A DNA stretch of 11,349 nucleotides from JAUIHN01 sp964556075 (GTDB lineage: Bacteria; Patescibacteriota; Saccharimonadia; Saccharimonadales; Saccharimonadaceae): assembly GCA_964556075.1 (NCBI GenBank), contig CAZKUV010000022.1:1-11349 (forward strand). The letters are read 5' to 3'. A program made the position numbers and the translations under genes. This document shows positions 1 through 5,122 of this stretch, one piece after another. Every line of letters begins with the position of its first letter. Position 1 is the first letter of the stretch. Below the pieces are notes generated by a model, which saw only the letters and a program-made list of their open reading frames with translations, ran no database searches and was not told where the DNA came from.

Positions 1-33
1 TTCATAGTCGTTACTATAGCCGCCATTTATTAC

Positions 34-56
34 TTATTGCAAATTTGTTGCAATAA
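34..56. repeat. 9-bp inverted repeat
   Basis: Perfect inverted repeat: ttattgcaa at 34-42, a 5-nt centre, and ttgcaataa at 48-56. No T-run follows on either strand, so a terminator is not well supported. It could be an operator or a weak hairpin. The surrounding bases 1-120 are AT-rich and hold no convincing gene on either strand. Confidence 0.4.
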
Positions 57-120
57 TATCGAATACTGCAACACTAATACTTTTTGAGTACTACGACCCA
101 AGCTCGATACTTGCCACTTA

Positions 121-158
121 CCAAGAAAACATCCCACACAGTGAGGTATTTTTCTTGG
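121..158 (-). repeat. Degenerate copy of the tRNA terminator hairpin
   Basis: Imperfect hairpin with nine outer pairs (ccaagaaaa at 121-129 with ttttcttgg at 150-158) and a broken inner stem. Its right arm plus the adjoining tRNA tail (145-171) matches 313-339 at 26 of 27 positions. It therefore looks like a duplicated, drifted copy of the hairpin that follows the intact tRNA gene. It may still terminate minus-strand transcription. Confidence 0.5.
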
Positions 159-271
159 TAGCAGCGACAGGCAGACAGCGTTTCGCGCCGTGCTCGAAGT
201 AAACTTCTGTGCGCGGCCGCTCACGAACGAACCTGTGACTATCGCCGTTTCACGGCGAGTCCCAGAACCAA
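156..271 (-). pseudogene. Decayed, interrupted copy of the neighbouring CAU tRNA
   Basis: Read on the minus strand, this stretch keeps blocks of the intact tRNA in the right order. These are a D-loop-like TTGGTT (271-266), GGACTC of the anticodon arm (262-257), GTCACAGGTTCG of the variable/T arm (239-228) and the full 3' end CCTGTCGCTGCTACCA (171-156). Between the last two blocks sit about 53 extra bases containing a GAAG-TTTA-CTTC hairpin. The 5' acceptor strand GGCAGCG and the CAU anticodon are absent, so a working tRNA is unlikely. The T-arm and 3'-end matches are solid; the D-loop and anticodon blocks are short and could be chance. An alternative is a remnant of recombination at the tRNA 3' end. 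Confidence 0.5.
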
Positions 272-290
272 TCCAAATTGTATCACCAAG

Positions 291-321
291 AAGAATACCC
301 CACTCAAAGTGGGGTATTCTT
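291..321 (-). terminator. Hairpin terminator of the tRNA gene
   Basis: Perfect 13-bp stem (291-303 with 309-321) and a 5-nt loop, starting 2 nt after the encoded CCA of the tRNA. On the minus strand the 3' arm reads GTGGGGTATTCTT followed by CTTGG, so the U-rich part is inside the stem rather than a free tail. Its strength and position fit intrinsic termination or 3'-end protection of the precursor. Confidence 0.7.
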
Positions 322-323
322 CT

Positions 324-400
324 TGGTAGCAGCGACAGGGATCGAACCTGTGACCTTAGGCTTATGAGTCCTACGCTCTAACCAACTGAGCTACGCTGCC
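324..400 (-). tRNA. tRNA, anticodon CAU (Met elongator, or Ile2)
   Basis: This 77-nt cloverleaf has its CCA encoded at 326-324. Reading 5' to 3', the acceptor is GGCAGCG/CGCTGCT with a G1-U72 wobble and A73. The D arm is GCTC..GAGC with AGTTGGTTA in the loop. The anticodon loop is CTCATAA (CAU) and the T arm is ACAGG-TTCGATC-CCTGT. The G1-U72 end and lack of the GGG/CCC anticodon stem argue against initiator tRNA. It is either elongator Met or the Ile2 tRNA whose C34 is changed to lysidine by TilS; I favour Met on overall resemblance to known elongator Met tRNAs. The anticodon stem TAGGA/GCCTA has an A31-G39 mismatch at the loop-closing position. Confidence 0.95.
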
Positions 401-453
401 AGACTATTGACACATTCATCCCCGTTGAGGAATGATCGCCTGTCGCAGAGACG

Positions 454-482
454 ATTGTAGCAGGCTGTGCGGATGTTTTCCA
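454..482 (-). promoter_or_regulatory. Probable promoter of the tRNA gene
   Basis: On the minus strand, TGGAAA (482-477), a 17-nt spacer and TACAAT (459-454) make a sigma-70-type promoter. The -10 has 5 of 6 and the -35 has 4 of 6 consensus bases. The expected start near 447 gives a 5' leader of roughly 45 nt before the tRNA at 400. Confidence 0.5.
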
Positions 483-502
483 GAGGTAGCCTGTATTTTG
501 AC

Positions 503-1690
503 TTACGGCTTACATCTATCAACGTCCAGAGAGAATTGCTCCAGGATTGCTGCATCACGCGGATTATTGGGATAAATTTTGCGTTCTTCATAGTTTTCGC
601 AAAGCGACCAGCGAGCCGTACTGATATCTGTGCTGCGGCGAATACCCCACATTTCGTCGTGGGTGGCAATTTCAGGGACGGGACGAAATTTCGCATAGTT
701 TCGTATTGGCGAATTGGCGTTAACAAGCTCCCAGTTGTTATTGGGGGAGCTGGCACGAATCGCTAAGCGCTCGGAAGTAATGTTCGGATTGATTGGAATA
801 GGCTGTCGGTTATGAAACGGCTCGCAGATATTACCTTTGAGAATCTTTCCATTTTCTTTACCGATCAATAATTCGACAGCCCAATCGTAGTCTGACGGTC
901 TATGTTTCGTGTCAACGAGTTGTTGAACCGAAGTACCCACAATACCAAGCACCTGATCCTCATCGAAAGATTCAATCGTGTAAACAACCGCGAGATTGCC
1001 GTCAGATGTCTCAAGTACCTCGGCGATTGAGCGGCGCGGAAAATTATTTGTGATGTCACCATAATTCCTCAGATAGATATCTGGTTGGTGCCTATAAATC
1101 AGATCGTGAAGCGATCCTGCCTCGTCCTGCGTTACACGAGGAACCACTTCCTGCGCGACTACCGGATCGCCAGTTGAGTGTTCTACGAAGAGTTCGAGTC
1201 GATGAGCTCCTTGCGAGAGGTCTCCCAGCTGTATAGATAGCGAGGGCTGTTCGGCGTCGTCTCGAACAAGCGGGATAAAAAGTTCTTCTTCGTCATCAAC
1301 AACGGCACGGACAATCGAGAGTGACACCTCTTGTCCGTATAATCCGTTAAACTCTGCATAAACCGGGCCGTCTTTAGGCGTAATTAGATCATACTCGGCA
1401 ATTTTTGTAGGATTCTTTGAAGTTTCAAAGGCTGCCGGTATAAGCAGTACTTCTGCTTGTGGGGACAATTCGCCAAACAGCTCTTCAAGTCGCTCCCGAT
1501 CGATAGGGTGGGCGTCGATCTCGTTAAAAAACGGCCAATTGGAATAGTCGCCACCAATCGAACGGTATTTGTTAACTTCTTTCAATATCCTCGGTACCGC
1601 GACACGCTCGAGAGTGACTCCGCTTAAGAATGCGGCGCCAAAACCCAAACTGGCGGTCAGCTTCTCTCTCACGAAACGTCGCCGGGTCAT
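503..1690 (-). CDS. Unrecognised exported or membrane-anchored protein with twin-arginine-like N-terminus
   Basis: Function unknown. The chosen 395-aa product begins MTRRRFVREKL, close to the Tat motif (S/T)RRxFLK. A moderately hydrophobic stretch of about 17 residues follows, with no clear AxA cleavage site, so it may stay anchored. The remainder is hydrophilic, acidic and free of further membrane segments, suggesting an extracytoplasmic domain. One block, YRHQPDIYLRNYGDITNNFP, is compositionally striking, but I cannot assign a family. The start at 1690 is preferred because AGGAG (1700-1696) sits 5 nt upstream and a TTGACA promoter lies just beyond. The frame is also open from ATG 1849 (448 aa) and from 1765. 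The gene is divergent from the cupredoxin operon and ends 103 nt before the tRNA. Confidence 0.8.
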   Translation of the reverse strand: MTRRRFVREKLTASLGFGAAFLSGVTLERVAVPRILKEVNKYRSIGGDYSNWPFFNEIDAHPIDRERLEELFGELSPQAEVLLIPAAFETSKNPTKIAEYDLITPKDGPVYAEFNGLYGQEVSLSIVRAVVDDEEELFIPLVRDDAEQPSLSIQLGDLSQGAHRLELFVEHSTGDPVVAQEVVPRVTQDEAGSLHDLIYRHQPDIYLRNYGDITNNFPRRSIAEVLETSDGNLAVVYTIESFDEDQVLGIVGTSVQQLVDTKHRPSDYDWAVELLIGKENGKILKGNICEPFHNRQPIPINPNITSERLAIRASSPNNNWELVNANSPIRNYAKFRPVPEIATHDEMWGIRRSTDISTARWSLCENYEERKIYPNNPRDAAILEQFSLDVDRCKP

Positions 1691-1695
1691 CATTT

Positions 1696-1700
1696 CTCCT
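1696..1700 (-). promoter_or_regulatory. Ribosome binding site fixing the start at 1690
   Basis: AGGAG on the minus strand is 5 nt from ATG 1690 and only 2 nt from ATG 1693. No comparable site precedes the longer start at 1849. It therefore supports a protein whose N-terminus begins right at the twin-arginine-like signal. Confidence 0.65.
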
Positions 1701-1774
1701 AGGGGCCAAGAATGCGATTTTCCCATGCCCTCCGGGTCGTATGGCCGTACTACATGCTCGCTCATGTGTAATAG

Positions 1775-1803
1775 AGTATGGTATGCCTGTTCGCTGCTGT
1801 CAA
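1775..1803 (-). promoter_or_regulatory. Promoter of the minus-strand exported-protein gene
   Basis: A perfect TTGACA (1803-1798), a 17-nt spacer and CATACT (1780-1775) lie on the minus strand. The predicted start near 1768 gives a leader of about 77 nt to ATG 1690, or an almost leaderless start at ATG 1765. The promoter lies inside the N-terminal extension of the longest open frame, which argues against ATG 1849 being the start. Confidence 0.55.
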
Positions 1804-1813
1804 ACTCTTTGAC
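1799..1813. promoter_or_regulatory. Perfect palindrome between divergent promoters, possible operator
   Basis: GTCAAACTCTTTGAC is a perfect 6-3-6 inverted repeat. It overlaps the -35 boxes of both proposed promoters: minus TTGACA at 1803-1798 and plus TTGACC at 1809-1814. A dimeric regulator bound here would cover both promoters. Part of the symmetry is unavoidable when two TTGAC -35 boxes face away from each other, so operator function is inference. Confidence 0.4.
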
Positions 1814-1836
1814 CGAAGTATTAACGAGAGTATCAT
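1809..1836 (+). promoter_or_regulatory. Candidate promoter of the cupredoxin operon
   Basis: TTGACC (1809-1814), a 16-nt spacer and TATCAT (1831-1836) match the sigma-70 consensus at 5 of 6 and 4 of 6 bases. A start near 1843 leaves about 45 nt before the ATG at 1889. The AT-rich ggatatatatcat at 1860-1872 is a second, less complete possibility. Confidence 0.4.
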
Positions 1837-1888
1837 GAGATAAGGACATATCAGGGTAAGGATATATATCATAGAAAGGGTTGACGCT

Positions 1889-2014
1889 ATGTCTATAGAC
1901 CGCAGGTTATTACTGAGTATTGTGAGTATTATCGTAGTGATTGGACTAGCGTTCGCAGCCTTGTTGTCGCTCCGGGAGAATCGGAGTCACAAGCTCAGGA
2001 TGTGGATAGTGTGA
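1889..2014 (+). other. Signal-peptide-like reading frame out of frame with the cupredoxin domain
   Basis: ATG 1889 follows AAAGGG (1875-1880) by 8 nt and opens a 41-codon frame. It starts MSIDRRLLLSIVSI and runs into a hydrophobic core ending LAFAALL, a textbook N-terminal signal or anchor segment. The frame stops at TGA 2012-2014. The cupredoxin frame is one base back and is itself open from 1885, where it reads as an Ala/Glu/Ser/Gln-rich linker from about 1966 onward. A single missing base between about 1955 and 2011 would explain the split. The TGA also overlaps a GTG (GTGA, 2011-2014) in the cupredoxin frame, so coupled reinitiation is a second reading. Confidence 0.6.
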
Positions 2015-2304
2015 CGGAGGAAACAGAAAAAGAAGAAGCAGTCGAACAAAACCACGTTGACATTTTAAATTACATCTACACGCCTGAAACAATCACTGTC
2101 AAGGTTGGTACGACTGTGACCTGGACAAATCGGGACAGTATGGCACATACCGTTACTACGTATGGAGATGCTCCCGAAGTAATTGATAGCGGCTTATTCG
2201 GGAAAGGAGAAAGCTTTAGTTTCACGTTTGACACTCCCGGAATATATGACTATCTCTGTGAACCGCATCCGTACATGAAAGGCAGAGTAGTAGTTACTGA
2301 ATAA
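2002..2304 (+). CDS. Cupredoxin (plastocyanin/amicyanin-type blue copper protein), 5' end probably frameshifted
   Basis: This is a single-electron carrier of the cupredoxin fold, expected to work outside the cytoplasmic membrane. Counting from GTG 2002 (100 aa), residues 1-18 are a Glu-rich linker and about 19-100 form the beta-sandwich. All four type 1 copper ligands are visible: His49 in MAHTV, and Cys86, His89 and Met92 in CEPHPYM, the C-x2-H-x2-M spacing of amicyanin and plastocyanin. GTG 2002 is only the first possible start in this frame and leaves no export signal. The signal peptide lies upstream in another frame (1889-2014), so the true gene probably runs from 1889 with an indel, either a real mutation or a sequence error. 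The flavocytochrome gene begins 6 nt after the stop, and a redox partnership is the natural inference. Confidence 0.88.
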   Translation: MDSVTEETEKEEAVEQNHVDILNYIYTPETITVKVGTTVTWTNRDSMAHTVTTYGDAPEVIDSGLFGKGESFSFTFDTPGIYDYLCEPHPYMKGRVVVTE

Positions 2305-2310
2305 GCTCGT

Positions 2311-3666
2311 ATGATACCTAAGATTCATCTGTTTGACGGTGAACTAACGCTGTCCCAACAGCTCCTTATTCTGCTTTGGATAACACTTATAGCGTGTATA
2401 GTTGCCGTTTGGATGCCGACAAGTAGCACGCTCGGTCAAATCGGACTGAGCGGCAAAATTCTTGCTGCCGGTCAACTACTTGGTCTCCTAGGAACGTATT
2501 TTGCTTTGACGCAGTTTATGCTAATGGGGCGAATTTCGTGGATTGAGAGAGGGTTCGGGCTTGATCGGCTCGCAAGTTTTCATCGAGTGAACGGATATCT
2601 AGCTATCGTTTGTATCCTTCTGCATCCGGTGTTTATTACGCTCAGTCACATGCTCTTAACCGAGAAGGATTTCGTTTCAGCATATATAAGTATCTTCTCT
2701 GGTCATCCATACACACTTCTCGCGCTGATTGCCGAGATACTCTTCGTGACCGTCGTAATCAGCTCGATGTATATCTCCAGAAAACGCTTGAAATTCGAAA
2801 TATGGTACTTCGTCCACTTGATGGTATATCTCGCGATTATCCTGGTATCATTTCATCAGTTCGCAAACGGTACCACCCTCCTATCCTCAGACACTGCCCG
2901 CTATTTCTGGTTCGGGCTGTACGGAGCTGTCAGCGTGCATTTGCTGATTTGGCGCATCGGATTGCCAATCTATGCTTTTTTGAAGTTTGACTTCTATGTC
3001 TCTCGCGTCGAAACTGAGACACCAACCGTTACATCGATTTATATAAAAGGACATAGTCTTCGGAATTTTCGAATTAAACCTGGTCAATTCATTATGGTTC
3101 GTATTATCACTCGTGAGCTTTGGTGGCAAGAGCACCCGTTTACTGTGTCCTGGATTCCAAAAGATGACGAATTGAGAATTACCGTTCGAAGGGTCGGGGA
3201 CTATACTGCTACGCTACAGAATCTGAAACCGAGCGCGAAAGTAATAGTCTCGGGACCATATGGTAGATTCACAAGCGACGTCGCGGTAACAGATAAACGT
3301 CTTTTTATCGCTGGGGGCATAGGCATTACTCCGTTACGAAGTCTGGCTGAGCAGGCAGTGAGGCATAACGTAGACGCTGTGTTGCTATATGCGAACAAAA
3401 CCGAATCCGACGTGCCACTGAAAAACGAACTCGATACTATTGGCATTAAGACGGTATATGTATATAGCGAAAAGCCTCCGGAAGGAGAAAAGCAAGGTAT
3501 GATTGATGGGGAGATGATTGAGCGACTAGTGCCGGATGTTAGGCAACGCGATGTCTATATCTGCGGTCCACATCCAATGATGACAACGCTTCTCCAGGAG
3601 CTAAGAAGTCGAGGTGTTTCACCAAAGCAGATTCACTACGAGAGTTTCGCTCTTCATAACGCATGA
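2311..3666 (+). CDS. Ferric-reductase/NADPH-oxidase-type flavocytochrome (membrane heme domain + FAD/NAD(P)H domain)
   Basis: This predicted membrane electron-transfer enzyme should take electrons from cytoplasmic NAD(P)H through FAD and two b hemes to the outer face. Residues 17-222 hold about six membrane helices. His91/His105 (x13) and His169/His182 (x12) match the paired heme ligands of the ferric-reductase-like family. The cytoplasmic half follows: an FAD-binding barrel with HPFTVS (275-280), GGIGITP (335-341) for NAD(P)H, CGPHPMM (418-424) and a C-terminal HYESFAL. At 451 aa it is a complete two-domain member. It starts 6 nt after the cupredoxin stop with no clear ribosome site, so translational coupling is likely. 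The final acceptor cannot be read from sequence; Fe(III), Cu(II), oxygen or the adjacent cupredoxin are all possible. Confidence 0.9.
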   Translation: MIPKIHLFDGELTLSQQLLILLWITLIACIVAVWMPTSSTLGQIGLSGKILAAGQLLGLLGTYFALTQFMLMGRISWIERGFGLDRLASFHRVNGYLAIVCILLHPVFITLSHMLLTEKDFVSAYISIFSGHPYTLLALIAEILFVTVVISSMYISRKRLKFEIWYFVHLMVYLAIILVSFHQFANGTTLLSSDTARYFWFGLYGAVSVHLLIWRIGLPIYAFLKFDFYVSRVETETPTVTSIYIKGHSLRNFRIKPGQFIMVRIITRELWWQEHPFTVSWIPKDDELRITVRRVGDYTATLQNLKPSAKVIVSGPYGRFTSDVAVTDKRLFIAGGIGITPLRSLAEQAVRHNVDAVLLYANKTESDVPLKNELDTIGIKTVYVYSEKPPEGEKQGMIDGEMIERLVPDVRQRDVYICGPHPMMTTLLQELRSRGVSPKQIHYESFALHNA

Positions 3667-3672
3667 AAGGGG
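3666..3672 (+). promoter_or_regulatory. Ribosome binding site fixing the small-protein start at 3678
   Basis: AAAGGGG ends 5 nt before ATG 3678. The upstream ATG at 3663 overlaps the previous stop (ATGA) but has no such site, so 3678 is the better start. Confidence 0.6.
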
Positions 3673-3677
3673 TTTAT

Positions 3678-3896
3678 ATGAACATACTAACCATGTTTTC
3701 GCACACAGGACATCATCACGAGGATGGGGCAGCGGAAAGCGCTTCGACGTTAATCGTGCTTGGGGTGATAATCGGCGGGGCTGTATTCTTAGCGGCGCTA
3801 CTTGTCGTGATTAATTTCCTCCGATCCCCTGCCCGACAATTCTCTGTCGTCAACGAAGACGAAGATCAGCAAGAACAGTTTGAAGTCGAAGAATAA
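3678..3896 (+). CDS. Small His-rich single-pass membrane protein
   Basis: I do not recognise this 72-aa protein as a named family. It has a short N-terminus with a metal-binding-looking patch, SHTGHHHEDG (residues 8-17). One transmembrane helix follows at about 24-47, then a basic LRSPAR flank and a very acidic tail (NEDEDQQEQFEVEE). The positive-inside rule puts the His patch outside and the acidic tail in the cytoplasm. It sits 11 nt after the flavocytochrome stop and is clearly in the same operon. A role as an accessory subunit or metal-binding partner of the flavocytochrome/cupredoxin pair is inference from position and composition. Confidence 0.75.
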   Translation: MNILTMFSHTGHHHEDGAAESASTLIVLGVIIGGAVFLAALLVVINFLRSPARQFSVVNEDEDQQEQFEVEE

Positions 3897-4030
3897 AACA
3901 CAGAGTTTATACCTACGTAAACTAATGGTGGACGAAGCGTAAACTAATTTCGTCGCGTCTAACGGGTATCTAAATTCTCGGCGAGTTATTGATGTTTGAC
4001 ATCGCTGGTCAGGCGACAACTTACCAGGAG
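3897..4030. other. Short convergent intergenic region with repeats and no clear terminator
   Basis: Two converging transcripts end here, yet neither strand shows a strong hairpin plus T-run. Visible structure is the direct repeat cgtaaactaat at 3916-3926 and 3938-3948 (22-bp period) and a 6-bp stem GACGAA/TTCGTC (3931-3936 with 3949-3954). There is also an inverted agttta/taaact pair (3904-3909, 3918-3923). Any of these could be weak termination or protein-binding sites. Confidence 0.4.
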
Positions 4031-4903
4031 TCAATGCCGGTAATTGGAAGGGGCAAATTCAAGAATTGCGTCCCCGATTCTATTTCCGAATTCGGCGGCT
4101 ACGCTATGGTTGCTGGGAATATCCTGTTCGAATACTCTGATACGAGAATCTATTTTTGTGCCTCGTTGGAAGACATATTTTCCGATTTTATCGGAAGGAC
4201 TCGATCCACTACCGTGCAGCACAGTGGCATATGCATGCGTCCACGCATAATACGTGTCACCCGACGTGTCCTGAAAATTCTCTTCGTCGGCATTCTTGCA
4301 AGCCAGGACTGAACTTCGCCATTCAGTCATCTCATGTAGAATTTCTTGGCTAGCCATATCCGGGAGGTCAAACATCGCGGAACTGTCAAACCATCTGGCG
4401 TACTGCCTGGAGCCAATCCAGAGTGACTCTAGGGCAGGTAGTACACGATTTTCATTCAGGTCTAGGGCAACCTCGAATTGCTGATCGAAACTTAGCGGGT
4501 ACTCTTGCTCGCTCGCCACGGTAATAAATTTATCCTTTAGCCTTTTTATCGAATCGTAGTGGATAAAACTCTGCTCCGAACCTCCGAGACGGTCAGTAAA
4601 TTGAACTAATTGCGGACTCCTAGCAAGTTTGGACGACAACGATGGTTGTTCCAAACTAATTGAAGGACGACTGTTGATCACACTCTGAATCCTACGGACA
4701 GTCGTTTCGATATCTGGGTGTATCGGTTGAGGGCGGTCCGCAACCGATTCCTCTACTAATTTGAATAATGGCGGAGATGGAGGGATGACCCTATTGATTA
4801 CTTGACCGCAACTATAAAGAGCAGTGTAGCCGATCATTTTTAGCAAGGTTGACACCCGGAGGGAATATTCGCGTTCTTGCGTCGATTTAGAAAACTCCGA
4901 CAT
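4031..4903 (-). CDS. Hypothetical protein, 290 aa
   Basis: I do not recognise this protein. From ATG 4903 it begins MSEFSKSTQEREYSLRV. One weakly hydrophobic segment follows near residues 20-40 (LLKMIGYTALYSCGQVI), then a Pro/Ser-rich stretch with VIPPSPPLF. The rest is mixed alpha-helical and rich in Trp, Tyr and acidic residues, for example ALESLWIGSRQYARWFDSS. No catalytic motif or repeat is evident. The segment at 20-40 could be a membrane anchor. The frame extends 15 codons further to a TTG at 4948, but ATG 4903 is preferred because a -10 box lies just upstream. The gene stands alone, convergent with the redox operon and divergent from the tilS operon. Confidence 0.75.
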   Translation of the reverse strand: MSEFSKSTQEREYSLRVSTLLKMIGYTALYSCGQVINRVIPPSPPLFKLVEESVADRPQPIHPDIETTVRRIQSVINSRPSISLEQPSLSSKLARSPQLVQFTDRLGGSEQSFIHYDSIKRLKDKFITVASEQEYPLSFDQQFEVALDLNENRVLPALESLWIGSRQYARWFDSSAMFDLPDMASQEILHEMTEWRSSVLACKNADEENFQDTSGDTYYAWTHAYATVLHGSGSSPSDKIGKYVFQRGTKIDSRIRVFEQDIPSNHSVAAEFGNRIGDAILEFAPSNYRH

Positions 4904-4916
4904 AATACGTTCATAT

Positions 4917-4925
4917 ATTATTACA
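4917..4925 (-). promoter_or_regulatory. Extended -10 promoter element of the 290-aa gene
   Basis: On the minus strand TGT followed by AATAAT (4925-4917) fits an extended -10 element. The expected start near 4910 would leave a leader of only about 7 nt before ATG 4903, consistent with the missing ribosome binding site. Confidence 0.4.
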
Positions 4926-5108
4926 GCATAAATATGAATGTTTAGCAATGAATGAGTATGGCTATGGATTTATGCATCCAATACACGACAGATTTTGATA
5001 TTTAACGGTGGTACGAAACTCTACCGACACCTTCCATCTAACCATATATGGGCTCCGTTCATCGCTCATTTATTCTCAAGCCAGTCCTTCGCGATGATGT
5101 CGATAGGG

Positions 5109-5114
5109 TATAAT
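5109..5114 (+). promoter_or_regulatory. -10 box of a leaderless transcript for the tilS operon
   Basis: A perfect TATAAT ends 8 nt before ATG 5123, so the transcription start should fall at or within about 2 nt of the start codon. No good -35 is seen (CCTTCG at 5086-5091 is the best-placed hexamer). No Shine-Dalgarno sequence precedes 5123. The region between this box and the divergent gene (about 4926-5108) shows nothing else I can support. Confidence 0.6.
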
Positions 5115-5122
5115 AAAGCTAT

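Noticed and set aside
30..224. 64-aa minus-strand open frame
   Set aside because: It runs through the tRNA relic and hairpin copy, has no ribosome site and no protein-like character.
145..339. att sites of an integrated element
   Set aside because: Repeats of a tRNA 3' end are typical of integration, but only 168 bp separate them and no integrase or cargo is present; a local duplication explains it better.
190..381. 63-aa plus-strand open frame
   Set aside because: It overlaps the antisense of the intact tRNA and its terminator; the sequence is explained by those RNA features.
391..756. 121-aa minus-strand frame
   Set aside because: It overlaps the C-terminus of the 395-aa gene in another frame and runs into the tRNA; no supporting start signals.
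1691..1849. N-terminal extension of the 395-aa protein to ATG 1849
   Set aside because: The open frame exists, but it contains the best minus-strand promoter and the plus-strand candidate promoter, and ATG 1690 has a good ribosome site with the export-like signal right after it.
503..3666. MsrP/MsrQ methionine sulfoxide reductase pair
   Set aside because: The Tat-like protein lacks a recognisable molybdopterin-binding MsrP signature, and the flavocytochrome has its own FAD/NAD(P)H domain, unlike the short MsrQ.
3916..3948. CRISPR or iteron array
   Set aside because: Only two copies of an 11-mer are present, with no spacer series and no cas or replication gene.
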